DNA from: an uncultured Alistipes sp.
GTDB taxonomy: Bacteria > Bacteroidota > Bacteroidia > Bacteroidales > Rikenellaceae
DNA length: 64,000 nucleotides
Direction: 5' to 3'
Assembly: GCA_944320685.1 (NCBI GenBank)
Contig: CALUIK010000006.1
Span: 1-64,000, forward strand
The position numbers and the translations under genes are program-made. The notes beneath the pieces are model-generated. The model saw only the letters and a list, made by a program, of their open reading frames with translations, did not search any database and was not told the origin of the DNA. This document shows positions 1 through 8,095 of this stretch, in pieces (position 1 is the stretch's first letter; each line of letters begins with the position of its first letter).

Positions 1-5
1 GAAGC

Positions 6-37
6 AAATGACCAGAATTATACAATTCTGGTCATTT
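6..37. terminator. Inverted repeat at left edge, probable terminator
   Basis: A perfect 14-bp stem (6-19 with 24-37) surrounds a 4-nt ATAC loop. It probably ends a gene lying left of the window. Orientation cannot be decided because no flanking gene on that side is visible. Confidence 0.55.
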
Positions 38-136
38 ACTCTAATGCTTCACCAACCACTTTTGGCATCATTACCATTTATTATTAATTATATAAACGAC
101 GATAACAGTTTAAGCGATAGCAGAACCATAAGATTC

Positions 137-170
137 GAATACGGGCACAATTCAAATTGTGCCCGTATTC
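137..170 (-). terminator. Terminator downstream of truA
   Basis: A perfect 16-bp inverted repeat (137-152 with 155-170, loop CA) starts at the truA stop codon. The stretch 38-136 between the two hairpins holds no convincing gene. Confidence 0.7.
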
Positions 171-936
171 ATATATTCCCGTTACATTTTCCCCGAACGA
201 ACACATTGGCAGGATAACGCACGTCGCTCAGGAAGAGACCCTGTGCCGGAGCACCCGCACTCGCACGTGAGAGGTCGCGGCTGCGGACTATATCCTCGAA
301 CTGCGCGACCGTATATCGCCCGCGGCCCACGTCGACCAGCGTGCCGACGATGGCACGCACCATATTGCGCAGGAAGCGGTCGGCGCGGATGGTGAAGGTG
401 AGCAGGTCGCCTTCCTGTTGCCACCCGGCCTGCATGATGTGGCAGATGTTGGTCTTGTTGTTGGAGTTGAGTTTGGCAAAGGTGGTGAAGTCGTCCACCG
501 TCGTCAGGAATGCCGCGGCACGGTTCATCGCCCCGACATCCAGACCGGCGCCGTAGTGCCATGACGAGAAACGGCGGAAGGGATCCTTGCGGCGGGTTAT
601 GTAGTAGGTGTATTCGCGTTCCACGGCGTCGAAGCGGGCATGCGCCTCGGCCGCAACGGGTGTCACAGCGGATATGGCGATGTCGGGAGGCAATATGCGG
701 TTGAGTTTCGCCGTGAGGTGCGCGCAGTCGATCCCATCGGCAGCGTCGAAGTGTGCTACATAATATGAAGCATTGACCCCCGTGTCAGTACGGCCTGCTC
801 CGACGGTCTCCGTATCGCGGCGCAGCAACGTCGAGAGCGCCGTTTCGAGCGTCTGCTGCGCGGTGGCCGCGTCGCGCTGCCGCTGCCATCCGCAATAGGC
901 TGCGCCGTCGTAACACAACTCTACGAAGTATCGCAT
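169..936 (-). CDS. truA: tRNA pseudouridine synthase A
   Basis: TruA isomerises uridines 38-40 in the tRNA anticodon arm to pseudouridine in the cytosol. The 255-residue length is usual for the family. The catalytic motif GRTDTGV is visible with Asp51, and the N-terminal LCYDGAAYCGWQ block and C-terminal FLRNMVRAIVGTL block are typical. It lies 15 bp downstream of the beta-helix protein gene on the same strand, so it may be read from the promoter at 2042-2072. A strong hairpin follows. Identification is secure. Confidence 0.97.
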   Translation of the reverse strand: MRYFVELCYDGAAYCGWQRQRDAATAQQTLETALSTLLRRDTETVGAGRTDTGVNASYYVAHFDAADGIDCAHLTAKLNRILPPDIAISAVTPVAAEAHARFDAVEREYTYYITRRKDPFRRFSSWHYGAGLDVGAMNRAAAFLTTVDDFTTFAKLNSNNKTNICHIMQAGWQQEGDLLTFTIRADRFLRNMVRAIVGTLVDVGRGRYTVAQFEDIVRSRDLSRASAGAPAQGLFLSDVRYPANVFVRGKCNGNI

Positions 937-951
937 ATTACATGTCGTGAT

Positions 952-2016
952 TTACTCTTTGATGTATGGAATGTGCGCCTCGCCGGTGACAACATTCGGA
1001 TCGAGCACGAAGAGGTTTTCGATATGGCCCGAACCTCCTGACTCGCCCACCTCCAATATGCAGTTGTTTTCGGTTGCATTGTTTGTGCCGAAGCCTACAT
1101 GCGGATTCAGCACTAACGAGAGAAATCGACCTGTTGACTTGAATGCCGTATGTTTCGTTCCGCGCTTCGAGTACCAGTACGCATAGCATTTGTCGTAGAT
1201 GCTGCGGCCGCCGCAGATGAAGCCTGTGGCGAATTCGTCGCTGTAACAGAAGTCGTACCAGTTGTTTCCGTGTTCATCCATAAAACCGCAGCTGGCGGCA
1301 TACGAATCGTCCGATGCTCCGTAGTAGAGGGGGTGTATGTTGCGCAGGCTGTTGGCCTCGCTGCGTATGTGGAATCCCGTGTACACGCCTCCGATGCGCA
1401 TGTTGGAGAAGGTGTTGTCGAAGCCTTCGACCAGCACGCCGACCGATTCGGGAAGGTTGTTGCCTGTGATGTTGACGTCGTGGATGTCGCAGTCCGACGA
1501 GCCGCTGTTTACGCCTCGTTTCACATGTATGCCGAGCGAGACGTTCTTTATCGAGGTGTCGCGAATAACGGTCTCGCGGCCGCTGTCGATTGATATGCCC
1601 ACTGCTGTGCCGTTGCCGTCGATGACGCCGCCAGCGAGGTAATAGTTGCTGCCCGGAGTGGTGATGTCGTTGGCGGCATCCTTTCCTCCGAGGCGTATCA
1701 TGGCCTCATCGTGCGACCACTCGGGCGCGGCCTTTATTACGGCGTAGTTCGACAATTCGAGCGCGACGCTCTTGGTCGGATCGGCAGGTGTAAGTATCGG
1801 CTCGGCTATGAGATACACCCCGTCGGGAAAATATATCGTACGGTTGGGGTTGTCGTCGATGATCCGCTGTATGATGGCGCTGACGTCCGTAAGGCCGTCT
1901 GCCGTGAGGTAGTCGGTTACGATGACATAACCTTTGTCCGAGGCGGGCGTTTGTGCCGGGCATAGCGTGACGGCAAAAGCGGCGACTGCTGTCGCCAGAA
2001 AAGATGAGATCTTCAT
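952..2016 (-). CDS. Secreted right-handed beta-helix (pectate-lyase-superfamily) protein
   Basis: The 354-residue product starts with a signal peptide (about residues 1-24, ending CPAQTPAS). Next comes a block typical of the pectate lyase 3 superfamily: a short-repeat region with DVSAIIQRIIDD followed by TIYFPDGVYLI, residues about 40-70. The rest is rich in Asn/Gly turns separated by short beta stretches, consistent with a beta-helix. Catalytic residues cannot be assigned by eye, so the substrate is unknown; it may bind or cleave a polysaccharide. It has its own promoter and is followed closely by truA, an unusual pairing of a secreted protein with a tRNA-modifying enzyme. Confidence 0.75.
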   Translation of the reverse strand: MKISSFLATAVAAFAVTLCPAQTPASDKGYVIVTDYLTADGLTDVSAIIQRIIDDNPNRTIYFPDGVYLIAEPILTPADPTKSVALELSNYAVIKAAPEWSHDEAMIRLGGKDAANDITTPGSNYYLAGGVIDGNGTAVGISIDSGRETVIRDTSIKNVSLGIHVKRGVNSGSSDCDIHDVNITGNNLPESVGVLVEGFDNTFSNMRIGGVYTGFHIRSEANSLRNIHPLYYGASDDSYAASCGFMDEHGNNWYDFCYSDEFATGFICGGRSIYDKCYAYWYSKRGTKHTAFKSTGRFLSLVLNPHVGFGTNNATENNCILEVGESGGSGHIENLFVLDPNVVTGEAHIPYIKE

Positions 2017-2041
2017 GATGTCGTAACAAATAATAATTTTT

Positions 2042-2072
2042 CAAAGATACGCAATAACGGGTGTAAAAACAA
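2042..2072 (-). promoter_or_regulatory. Bacteroidetes-type promoter for the beta-helix gene
   Basis: On the minus strand TATCTTTG (2042-2049) matches the -7 consensus TAnnTTTG, and TTG (2070-2072) lies 20 bp upstream as the -33 element. The start codon is 26 bp downstream. Confidence 0.7.
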
Positions 2073-2182
2073 ATCGCCGCCCCTTTTTGTGCCGCAGTGT
2101 ACCGACTATGCGTTATGTATTTTTCGGCGGCAGGATATGACAACGGCCGCAACGGTTGGTTCCGCTGCGTCCCGCAGGGGGA

Positions 2183-2971
2183 TTAATCATTTTCGGCAGA
2201 ATGCTGTTTCATGTATTTTCTTGCAATTCGTTTTAACCGACCGATAGCTTGTTCGGGCCTAAAGGGGATGCATCTCATAGACGTTGAAGTCCACGCCATA
2301 ATGGCGGCGACCTCTTTCCTGTTGCGATAGAACCGTACATGGCGTTTTACGTTTTTCTCGAATTCGAAATATTGGTCCGGCGGAATGAATGTATATATAC
2401 ATTCAGTATCTTGTGGAATGGATATATGCATTTCATCGATCCTGCCGTCAGGAATGGTATATAAGGTCACAGTAAAATGCCCTTTACCGATGCTCCACTG
2501 CTTGTAGCACATATTGCATATCTGTTCCTTGCTGAAGGACTTGAACAGCGCTTTGTAGAGTTGCCTTTTATTCCTTTCAGTTACGGTAAACTCCGGATAC
2601 CGTTCGAATAATGATATCATCGGTCTGCCGTTTGCGTACATCCCGCTTCTTTCTTTCGTGTTCAATGTGTTGGACAATATGTAATATCCAATGACCTTTA
2701 GTTTCTCAAGTATTATCATTCTGTATGTTACGTTCATTCCGTAAACGATGTTCCTGCCCGAATAGAAGTTTACGGGCTGTCCCGCCGCGGCTGCGGCCAG
2801 TTCTGCGGCTATGGTATCCTGTATGGCGGCTTCGATAGCCTTACGGCTGTTCTTATACAAGAGGGAGTCTTCCACTGTGATGTATTCCGGGGGCGGCGTT
2901 TGTGCCGTGCAGGGGCGGACGGCGACTGCGGCCGTCAATGCTGCTGTCAGGAGTAATATTACGCGTTTCAT
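2183..2971 (-). CDS. Secreted hypothetical protein
   Basis: I do not recognise this family. The 262-residue protein has a clear signal peptide (residues 1-23, ending RPCTAQ). A mixed alpha/beta body follows, and a basic C-terminus (RLKRIARKYMKQH) closes it. Cysteines occur at CNMCYKQ and further on. Its ATG overlaps the stop of the upstream lipoprotein gene (ATGA), so the two are probably translationally coupled and work together at the cell envelope. Confidence 0.6.
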   Translation of the reverse strand: MKRVILLLTAALTAAVAVRPCTAQTPPPEYITVEDSLLYKNSRKAIEAAIQDTIAAELAAAAAGQPVNFYSGRNIVYGMNVTYRMIILEKLKVIGYYILSNTLNTKERSGMYANGRPMISLFERYPEFTVTERNKRQLYKALFKSFSKEQICNMCYKQWSIGKGHFTVTLYTIPDGRIDEMHISIPQDTECIYTFIPPDQYFEFEKNVKRHVRFYRNRKEVAAIMAWTSTSMRCIPFRPEQAIGRLKRIARKYMKQHSAEND

Positions 2972-4455
2972 TGTTCTGATGCTGTCAGGGACTTGAAATT
3001 AGGAATACTGCGGCCTAAAGCGGTGATTTTCTTTTGTTTTTCTGGTAAATTCCAATATATATACAGTAATGCTTCTTCAATTAAAGAAAAATTTGTATCA
3101 GATGGGTCTGAGAAATAGTTGTAGTATTTTTTCCAGAATGTATCGTTGTAATCTTTATCGTTGTATATAATCACTGTTTCAATTTGTCCTAGTTCCATTA
3201 AATACGCGAGTAAATATTTAGCTTCAAATTCACGGTCGGCCATAGTATCTAACCAGTTGTTCTCGGATTGGTAATAATGGAAAAATTCTTCCAACAACAC
3301 ACCTTCGTCAAATGAATTATTACATACTATCCTTTGTTTGTCTCTCTCGAATACGCCCGGATATGTGGCATTTTCGTAGTATATCAGTTTTACGGTTATG
3401 CCTTTGTTATCCATATAATCTACTATATTCTTGAAAACCTCTACATTATTGTAAAGATCTTTTATAATATCTTCTAATTTAGAAGCCATATCGTCATAAT
3501 TTGAGTGAATTCTGATATTCTTCCATCTTTTGTTGAAATCAATTGTTTCGATGATATCCGTATTGGGAAAACCACCGCCACCGTTTGGAACATCGCGGCT
3601 TGGTCCGTTGTAACCGCCCAACCCACCGCCGCCTCCTCCGCTTCCGGCGCCTTCACCGTAACCCCATGAATTAAACGACCCGTATAGATCTGATTCGTTG
3701 TCGGGTTCTTCTGGTAAGTTAGGACCGTTTGGAGTTATTATAATGACTTCGATATCGCCACCGTCGATAGTGTCATCGTCGCCGGAACGCGTAAGGACAT
3801 TTTGTTGGCGGAAGAATGTGTAATCATCGAGTGCTACGCTGACGGCCTTGCAGTTTTCCCATAGCGTGTGTGTTTCCTGAAATATGGTTGTTTCTTGTAT
3901 TTTATATCCATTCTCCAAAAGAGTTACATATAATGGCAGACCTGTAATGTCGGTATACACGATAGACCCCGAAAAATCGTGCTGCCGACCGATGTTGGTT
4001 ATCTTTTGCATATCGCTCATTACATGTGTTCTCGCATAGTCGATATTCGGAATGAAAATCTTGATATAGGTGAATACGGAACCTTTCTCTTTGTCTTTGA
4101 TACTGACAAGACTGGTATATGTCCTTACTGTGACGTCGTTAATGCGTACCAGATATTCGTAATCGGTGTGTATTGGAACCTCGATATAATATTGTTCGGT
4201 TCCGATGCTTGTCTCGGCATCTTCCCAGTCGACATTGATATTCCCGAAATTGAATCCGGCTTTTGGTACCGATGCACGGGTGTGCGGTGCGTGTGAGGCG
4301 TATGTTTCGAAGTCGTAGATGGCTTCGGCGACAGAAAACGGCTGCGGCGATTCTATTGCAGGCTCTTCAGTGAATTCTTTGCTGCAGGCTATGCAGAGAA
4401 TACCTACCGTCAACGAGGCGAGTAAAGGTCTGTGTAGTGAGGATAAGTGTTTCAT
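2968..4455 (-). CDS. Lipoprotein with degenerate zincin-like motif, unknown function
   Basis: A 495-residue lipoprotein: starting at the ATG at 4455 gives an N-terminus with hydrophobic core and lipobox LCIAC-S, whereas the longer reading frame to 4536 would bury it. Residues about 90-230 look beta-rich. A Gly-rich linker near residue 320 (YGEGAGSGGGGGGLGGYNG) separates this from the C-terminal third. That third holds EEFFHYYQ followed by DREFEAKYL, a layout like HExxH...E metallopeptidase-like domains but with Glu replacing the first His. It may be an inactive peptidase-like domain. ATGA overlap couples it to the 2183-2971 gene. Confidence 0.6.
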   Translation of the reverse strand: MKHLSSLHRPLLASLTVGILCIACSKEFTEEPAIESPQPFSVAEAIYDFETYASHAPHTRASVPKAGFNFGNINVDWEDAETSIGTEQYYIEVPIHTDYEYLVRINDVTVRTYTSLVSIKDKEKGSVFTYIKIFIPNIDYARTHVMSDMQKITNIGRQHDFSGSIVYTDITGLPLYVTLLENGYKIQETTIFQETHTLWENCKAVSVALDDYTFFRQQNVLTRSGDDDTIDGGDIEVIIITPNGPNLPEEPDNESDLYGSFNSWGYGEGAGSGGGGGGLGGYNGPSRDVPNGGGGFPNTDIIETIDFNKRWKNIRIHSNYDDMASKLEDIIKDLYNNVEVFKNIVDYMDNKGITVKLIYYENATYPGVFERDKQRIVCNNSFDEGVLLEEFFHYYQSENNWLDTMADREFEAKYLLAYLMELGQIETVIIYNDKDYNDTFWKKYYNYFSDPSDTNFSLIEEALLYIYWNLPEKQKKITALGRSIPNFKSLTASEQ

Positions 4456-4493
4456 ATGGCAAATATGTCTTGGTTGTAATCGGGTTTGTATTT

Positions 4494-4524
4494 CAAATTT
4501 AATATATATTTCTGATTTACGCAA
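4494..4524 (-). promoter_or_regulatory. Promoter of the lipoprotein operon
   Basis: Minus strand: TAAATTTG (4494-4501) fits TAnnTTTG, with TTG at 4522-4524, spacer 20 bp. It lies upstream of the ATG at 4455, supporting that start over 4536. Confidence 0.65.
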
Positions 4525-4680
4525 AATACACGGCATGGATTGTGATAAAAATCAATTTTTTTAGAATATATATAAAATATATGGTTCGGGCAATGGCTTT
4601 TTTAAAGGGTATAGTCCGTTGCTGGAGGTTTTGTCCTTGCAGCGATGTATCATTGCTTATTATGTATGGCGGCAAAAATG

Positions 4681-4712
4681 AAGTACCCGAACCTTATCGG
4701 GTTCGGGTACTT
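4681..4712 (-). terminator. Terminator after the S9 peptidase gene
   Basis: A 13-bp perfect stem (4681-4693 with 4700-4712) is followed on the minus strand by a short T-run in CATTTTTGCC. It lies 58 bp past the stop of the peptidase gene. Confidence 0.75.
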
Positions 4713-4770
4713 GATGCAGTATGATCGGATCGTAAATTCCCGTATTGATCCGTGAAGTATGGCAGGGATG

Positions 4771-7230
4771 TTACCGCTGCGGAATATCAACTTCGGTTTG
4801 GCGGCCGTCTATGAGATAGTCGGTGAAGTAGTCGACCATGCGCCAGTAGAAGTATTCGTTCATGTCGCCGAAGCCGTGGCGCTGCTGCGGCAGCATGAGC
4901 ATGTCGAAGCGTTTGTTGGCGCGTATCAGGGCGTCGACCACGCGCAGCGTATTGCCCGGATGGACGTTATTGTCGATGTCGCCGTGCACGAGCAGCAGGT
5001 GGCCCTTGAGCTGGCGTGCTATCTCGGGGTTGGTGCTGATGCGATAGACAAATGTCGTGTCGCCCTTGTCGCTCACCTGCTCCTTGACACCGTGGTGCGT
5101 CTCGCTCCACCAGCGGTTGTAGATGCGGTTGTCGTGGTTGCCAGCGCACGATACCGCCGCCTTGAAGAAGTCGGGGTATTGCAGTATCGCCGCCGTCGAC
5201 ATGAAGCCTCCGCCCGAGTGCCCGTGTATGCCCACGCGGTCGATGTCAATATAGTCATACCGGGCAGCGAGCTGCTCGATGGCGGCTTTCTGGTCGGCAA
5301 GGCCGTAGTCGCGCAGGTTGCCGTAACCGTAGTTGTGGTACCACTTCGAACGGTCGGGGTGGCCGCCGCGGTTTCCCACCGTGATGACGATGAATCCTGC
5401 CTGTGCCAAGCGGTCGGTCCGGACATTCATGCGCGTATAGGGGTACGACGTCGCCTCGACCTGCGGGCCCGGGTATACGTAGTCGATGATGGGGTAGCGT
5501 TTCGTCGAGTCGAAGTCAAAGGGTTTGTACATTACGCCGTAGAGGTCCGTCACGCCGTCGGCGGCCTTGACTGTAAAGGTCTCGGGGAACTTGTAGCCGT
5601 TGGCCAGCAGCTGCGAGAAGTCGCTTGTTTCGAGCACCATCAGTTTGTTGCCCATGCAGTCGTACAATGCCGTTTCGGGGATGGTGTCTACGCGCGAGTA
5701 GTTGTCGACGAAGTATCGGCAGGCGTCGTCCACCTGTGCCGTGTGGAAATAGTCGCCCTTGTTGAGCAGTTTGACGTCGCCGCCGTCGAGGCTTACCGAA
5801 TAGAGGTGCTGGTAGTAGGGGTTCTCGCCCTCCTCGCGGCCCATGCCGGTGAAATATACCGTACGGTGTTTCTCGTCGACGTCGATGATCTCATGCACGT
5901 GCCACGGGCCTTCGGTAAGGCGGCGCATGAGGTTGCCTTCGTCGTCGTAGAGATAAAGATGTCCCCAGCCGTCACGTTCGCTCCATTGTATCAGTTCCTT
6001 ACCTCCTCCGACGGCCGAGAGCGGGCGTACCTCGATGTATGTGTTCATGCGCTCCTCGATGAGCGGCCGCAGCGTGTCCTGCCCGATGGTGTAGGAGCAG
6101 ATGTCGATACGGTGAAGGTCACGGCTTGAGCGTGTCACAAAGAAACGCTCGTTGTCTCCGAGCCATACGCGCGGTTGGTCGTACATGTGTCGCTGTTTCT
6201 GCTCGCGCGGTTTCGATGCTATCGACAGGGTTTGGTCCTTGAAGCGGCCCGTGGCGATCTCGCGGCGCGAATTGTCGGTCATGTCGAAGAGGTAAAGGTG
6301 GTAGATCGGAGCCTCGGCCTCGCCCGGCATCTGGTATTTGTATGTTTCCAGCGTGGGACGCGGCTGCGCCATCGAGTTTATCACCCACAACTCGCGCACG
6401 GCACGCTCGTCGGTGACGATGGTGGCGAAGTAACGCGAGTCTGGCGACCAGAGCCCGTAGACACCGCGGCGCTTGCCGTTGCATAGGGTGTCGGTGTTGA
6501 GCAGGCTGTAGGGCTGTCCGTAACCGAAGTCCTTGACGCCGTCGGTGGTGATCTGTATATCCACGACGGTTGAGTCCTTCTCGTCCTTCTTGAGCTTCTC
6601 GTAATCCTCGCGCGACATGCGGTAGAGGTTCATGTCCTTGGCGTAGACGACGGTCTTGCCGTCGGGCGAGACGGAGGCCCAGCCCAACTGTTTGGTCTCT
6701 TTTTCCTTGTCCTTGAGGTGGGTGAGTTCGCCCTTCTCATAGTCGTACGAGAAATAGAATATCTCCTTGCCTTCGGCCTTCTTGGGTTTCCTGCCTGCAA
6801 GGGAGTCCTCGCGCGAGAGGGCTTTCGGTTTGGCATCCTGCGACGATACCACCTCGAAGGTGAATGTGCGGCCGTCGTCGCCGACATCGAGGTTGCGGAT
6901 GGGCAACTGTTCGGCGATGAAGGGGTCCTTTATGATCTCGGTGAGTTGCGCCGCCAGCTTGGCGTGGTCGAAAAGAGGTTTGCGCTGACGTTTGTCGGGG
7001 TCGACGACATACCACCGTGTACCCTCGCCCGTCTTGTACGAGTACCAGAACTTCTCGCCCGATTTGAACCAGTGGGGGTCGACCGTAGTCGAGAAGAGCA
7101 TGTTGTTCAGTTTGCCGGCGGTGAAACGCTCGGCCAAAGCATAACGGTTGCGTTGGCGCACCTCGTCGTTTTGGGCTTGAATGGCCGTGGCAAAGAGTAC
7201 CAGCAACAGCAGTAAGGAGAGTTTTTTCAT
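4771..7230 (-). CDS. S9 family dipeptidyl-peptidase IV-type serine peptidase
   Basis: This 819-residue exported peptidase probably removes Xaa-Pro dipeptides in the periplasm. It has a signal peptide (residues 1-19), an N-terminal DPP-IV beta-propeller (about 90-570), and a C-terminal alpha/beta-hydrolase domain. The triad is visible: Ser672 in GHSGGG, Asp753 in HGDIDNNVH (which also keeps the Asn that in DPP-IV contacts substrate), and His785 in QRHGFG. Its start is 10 bp after the esterase stop, so it is very probably the last gene of the GH43-esterase-peptidase operon. Exact specificity is not shown by sequence alone. Confidence 0.93.
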   Translation of the reverse strand: MKKLSLLLLLVLFATAIQAQNDEVRQRNRYALAERFTAGKLNNMLFSTTVDPHWFKSGEKFWYSYKTGEGTRWYVVDPDKRQRKPLFDHAKLAAQLTEIIKDPFIAEQLPIRNLDVGDDGRTFTFEVVSSQDAKPKALSREDSLAGRKPKKAEGKEIFYFSYDYEKGELTHLKDKEKETKQLGWASVSPDGKTVVYAKDMNLYRMSREDYEKLKKDEKDSTVVDIQITTDGVKDFGYGQPYSLLNTDTLCNGKRRGVYGLWSPDSRYFATIVTDERAVRELWVINSMAQPRPTLETYKYQMPGEAEAPIYHLYLFDMTDNSRREIATGRFKDQTLSIASKPREQKQRHMYDQPRVWLGDNERFFVTRSSRDLHRIDICSYTIGQDTLRPLIEERMNTYIEVRPLSAVGGGKELIQWSERDGWGHLYLYDDEGNLMRRLTEGPWHVHEIIDVDEKHRTVYFTGMGREEGENPYYQHLYSVSLDGGDVKLLNKGDYFHTAQVDDACRYFVDNYSRVDTIPETALYDCMGNKLMVLETSDFSQLLANGYKFPETFTVKAADGVTDLYGVMYKPFDFDSTKRYPIIDYVYPGPQVEATSYPYTRMNVRTDRLAQAGFIVITVGNRGGHPDRSKWYHNYGYGNLRDYGLADQKAAIEQLAARYDYIDIDRVGIHGHSGGGFMSTAAILQYPDFFKAAVSCAGNHDNRIYNRWWSETHHGVKEQVSDKGDTTFVYRISTNPEIARQLKGHLLLVHGDIDNNVHPGNTLRVVDALIRANKRFDMLMLPQQRHGFGDMNEYFYWRMVDYFTDYLIDGRQTEVDIPQR

Positions 7231-7240
7231 CGTTTATGTG

Positions 7241-8059
7241 TTAGTTTGTCGTATTCGATCGGAAAAATTTGTCGAAGAACAGCATGTGGTATTTCAGCGA
7301 GTATTTCCAGTAGTCCCAATTATGCGCGCCCGGGCGTTGGTAGAAGTCGTGTGGGATGCCGGCCTCCATGAGCTTGTCGTGCAGGGTGCAGTTGACGCCG
7401 TAAAAGAAGTCCTCGGTGCCGCAGTCGAAGATTATCTTCAGCGAGTCGGGATCGATACGGTCGATCATGTTGATTACGGTATTCCGCTCCCAATTGTCGG
7501 GGTGCTCCGCTATGGTGCCGAGGCGTTTCGACATGCCCCAATTCTCGGGGAATGGGCGTATGTCGACACCGCCCGAGAGGCTTCCCGCCGCACCGAATGT
7601 ATCCTGATGGCGTATGGCGAGGTACAGCGCCCCGTGCCCGCCCATCGACAGGCCCGCTATGGCGCGTGCCGTCGGGACGGCCTTGGTACGGTAGTGCGAG
7701 TCGATGTATTCTACGAGTTCGTGTGCCACAAATGTCTCGTAACGGTATGTCGGGTCGACGGGGCTGTCGAAATACCAGCTGTCGAAGCCGCCGTCGGGCA
7801 TGACGAGTATTACGCCGTAGGTGTCTGCCATAGGGCCGGCATCGCCCTTTTCGCTCCATGCCGTATAGTTGTCGCCGTGGCCGTGCAGCAGGTATACCGT
7901 ACGCAGGGCGTTCATTGCCTCGTAACCGTCGGGAAGAATTACGATGACCGGTATATCCTTATTCATGGCCTCGCTGTGTACTTTTATCTCCTGACGAGTG
8001 AATGCCGACGCCGCAAAAGTAAACAGCAGCGCCGCAAATGTTATGATCGTGCGTTTCAT
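7241..8059 (-). CDS. Secreted esterase, CE1/esterase-D-like alpha/beta hydrolase
   Basis: A 272-residue protein with signal peptide (residues 1-19). It has an esterase D-like fold: LLHGHGDNYTAW oxyanion region, nucleophile Ser138 in GLSMGG, probable Asp217 in CGTED, and His246 in GAHNW. Related proteins include acetylxylan and feruloyl esterases and tributyrin esterases. Placement between a GH43 protein and a secreted peptidase suggests it removes acyl decorations from plant glycans, but that substrate is inferred. The gene is 36 bp after the GH43 stop and 10 bp before the peptidase start. Confidence 0.85.
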   Translation of the reverse strand: MKRTIITFAALLFTFAASAFTRQEIKVHSEAMNKDIPVIVILPDGYEAMNALRTVYLLHGHGDNYTAWSEKGDAGPMADTYGVILVMPDGGFDSWYFDSPVDPTYRYETFVAHELVEYIDSHYRTKAVPTARAIAGLSMGGHGALYLAIRHQDTFGAAGSLSGGVDIRPFPENWGMSKRLGTIAEHPDNWERNTVINMIDRIDPDSLKIIFDCGTEDFFYGVNCTLHDKLMEAGIPHDFYQRPGAHNWDYWKYSLKYHMLFFDKFFRSNTTN

Positions 8060-8095
8060 ATATTTGGGTGTTGTTATGTATTATACATCAGATGT

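Noticed and set aside
4759..6129. Long plus-strand open frame (456 codons) opposite the DPP-IV gene
   Set aside because: It mirrors a secure gene in GC-rich DNA; the translation has Val/Ala-rich low complexity and no motif.
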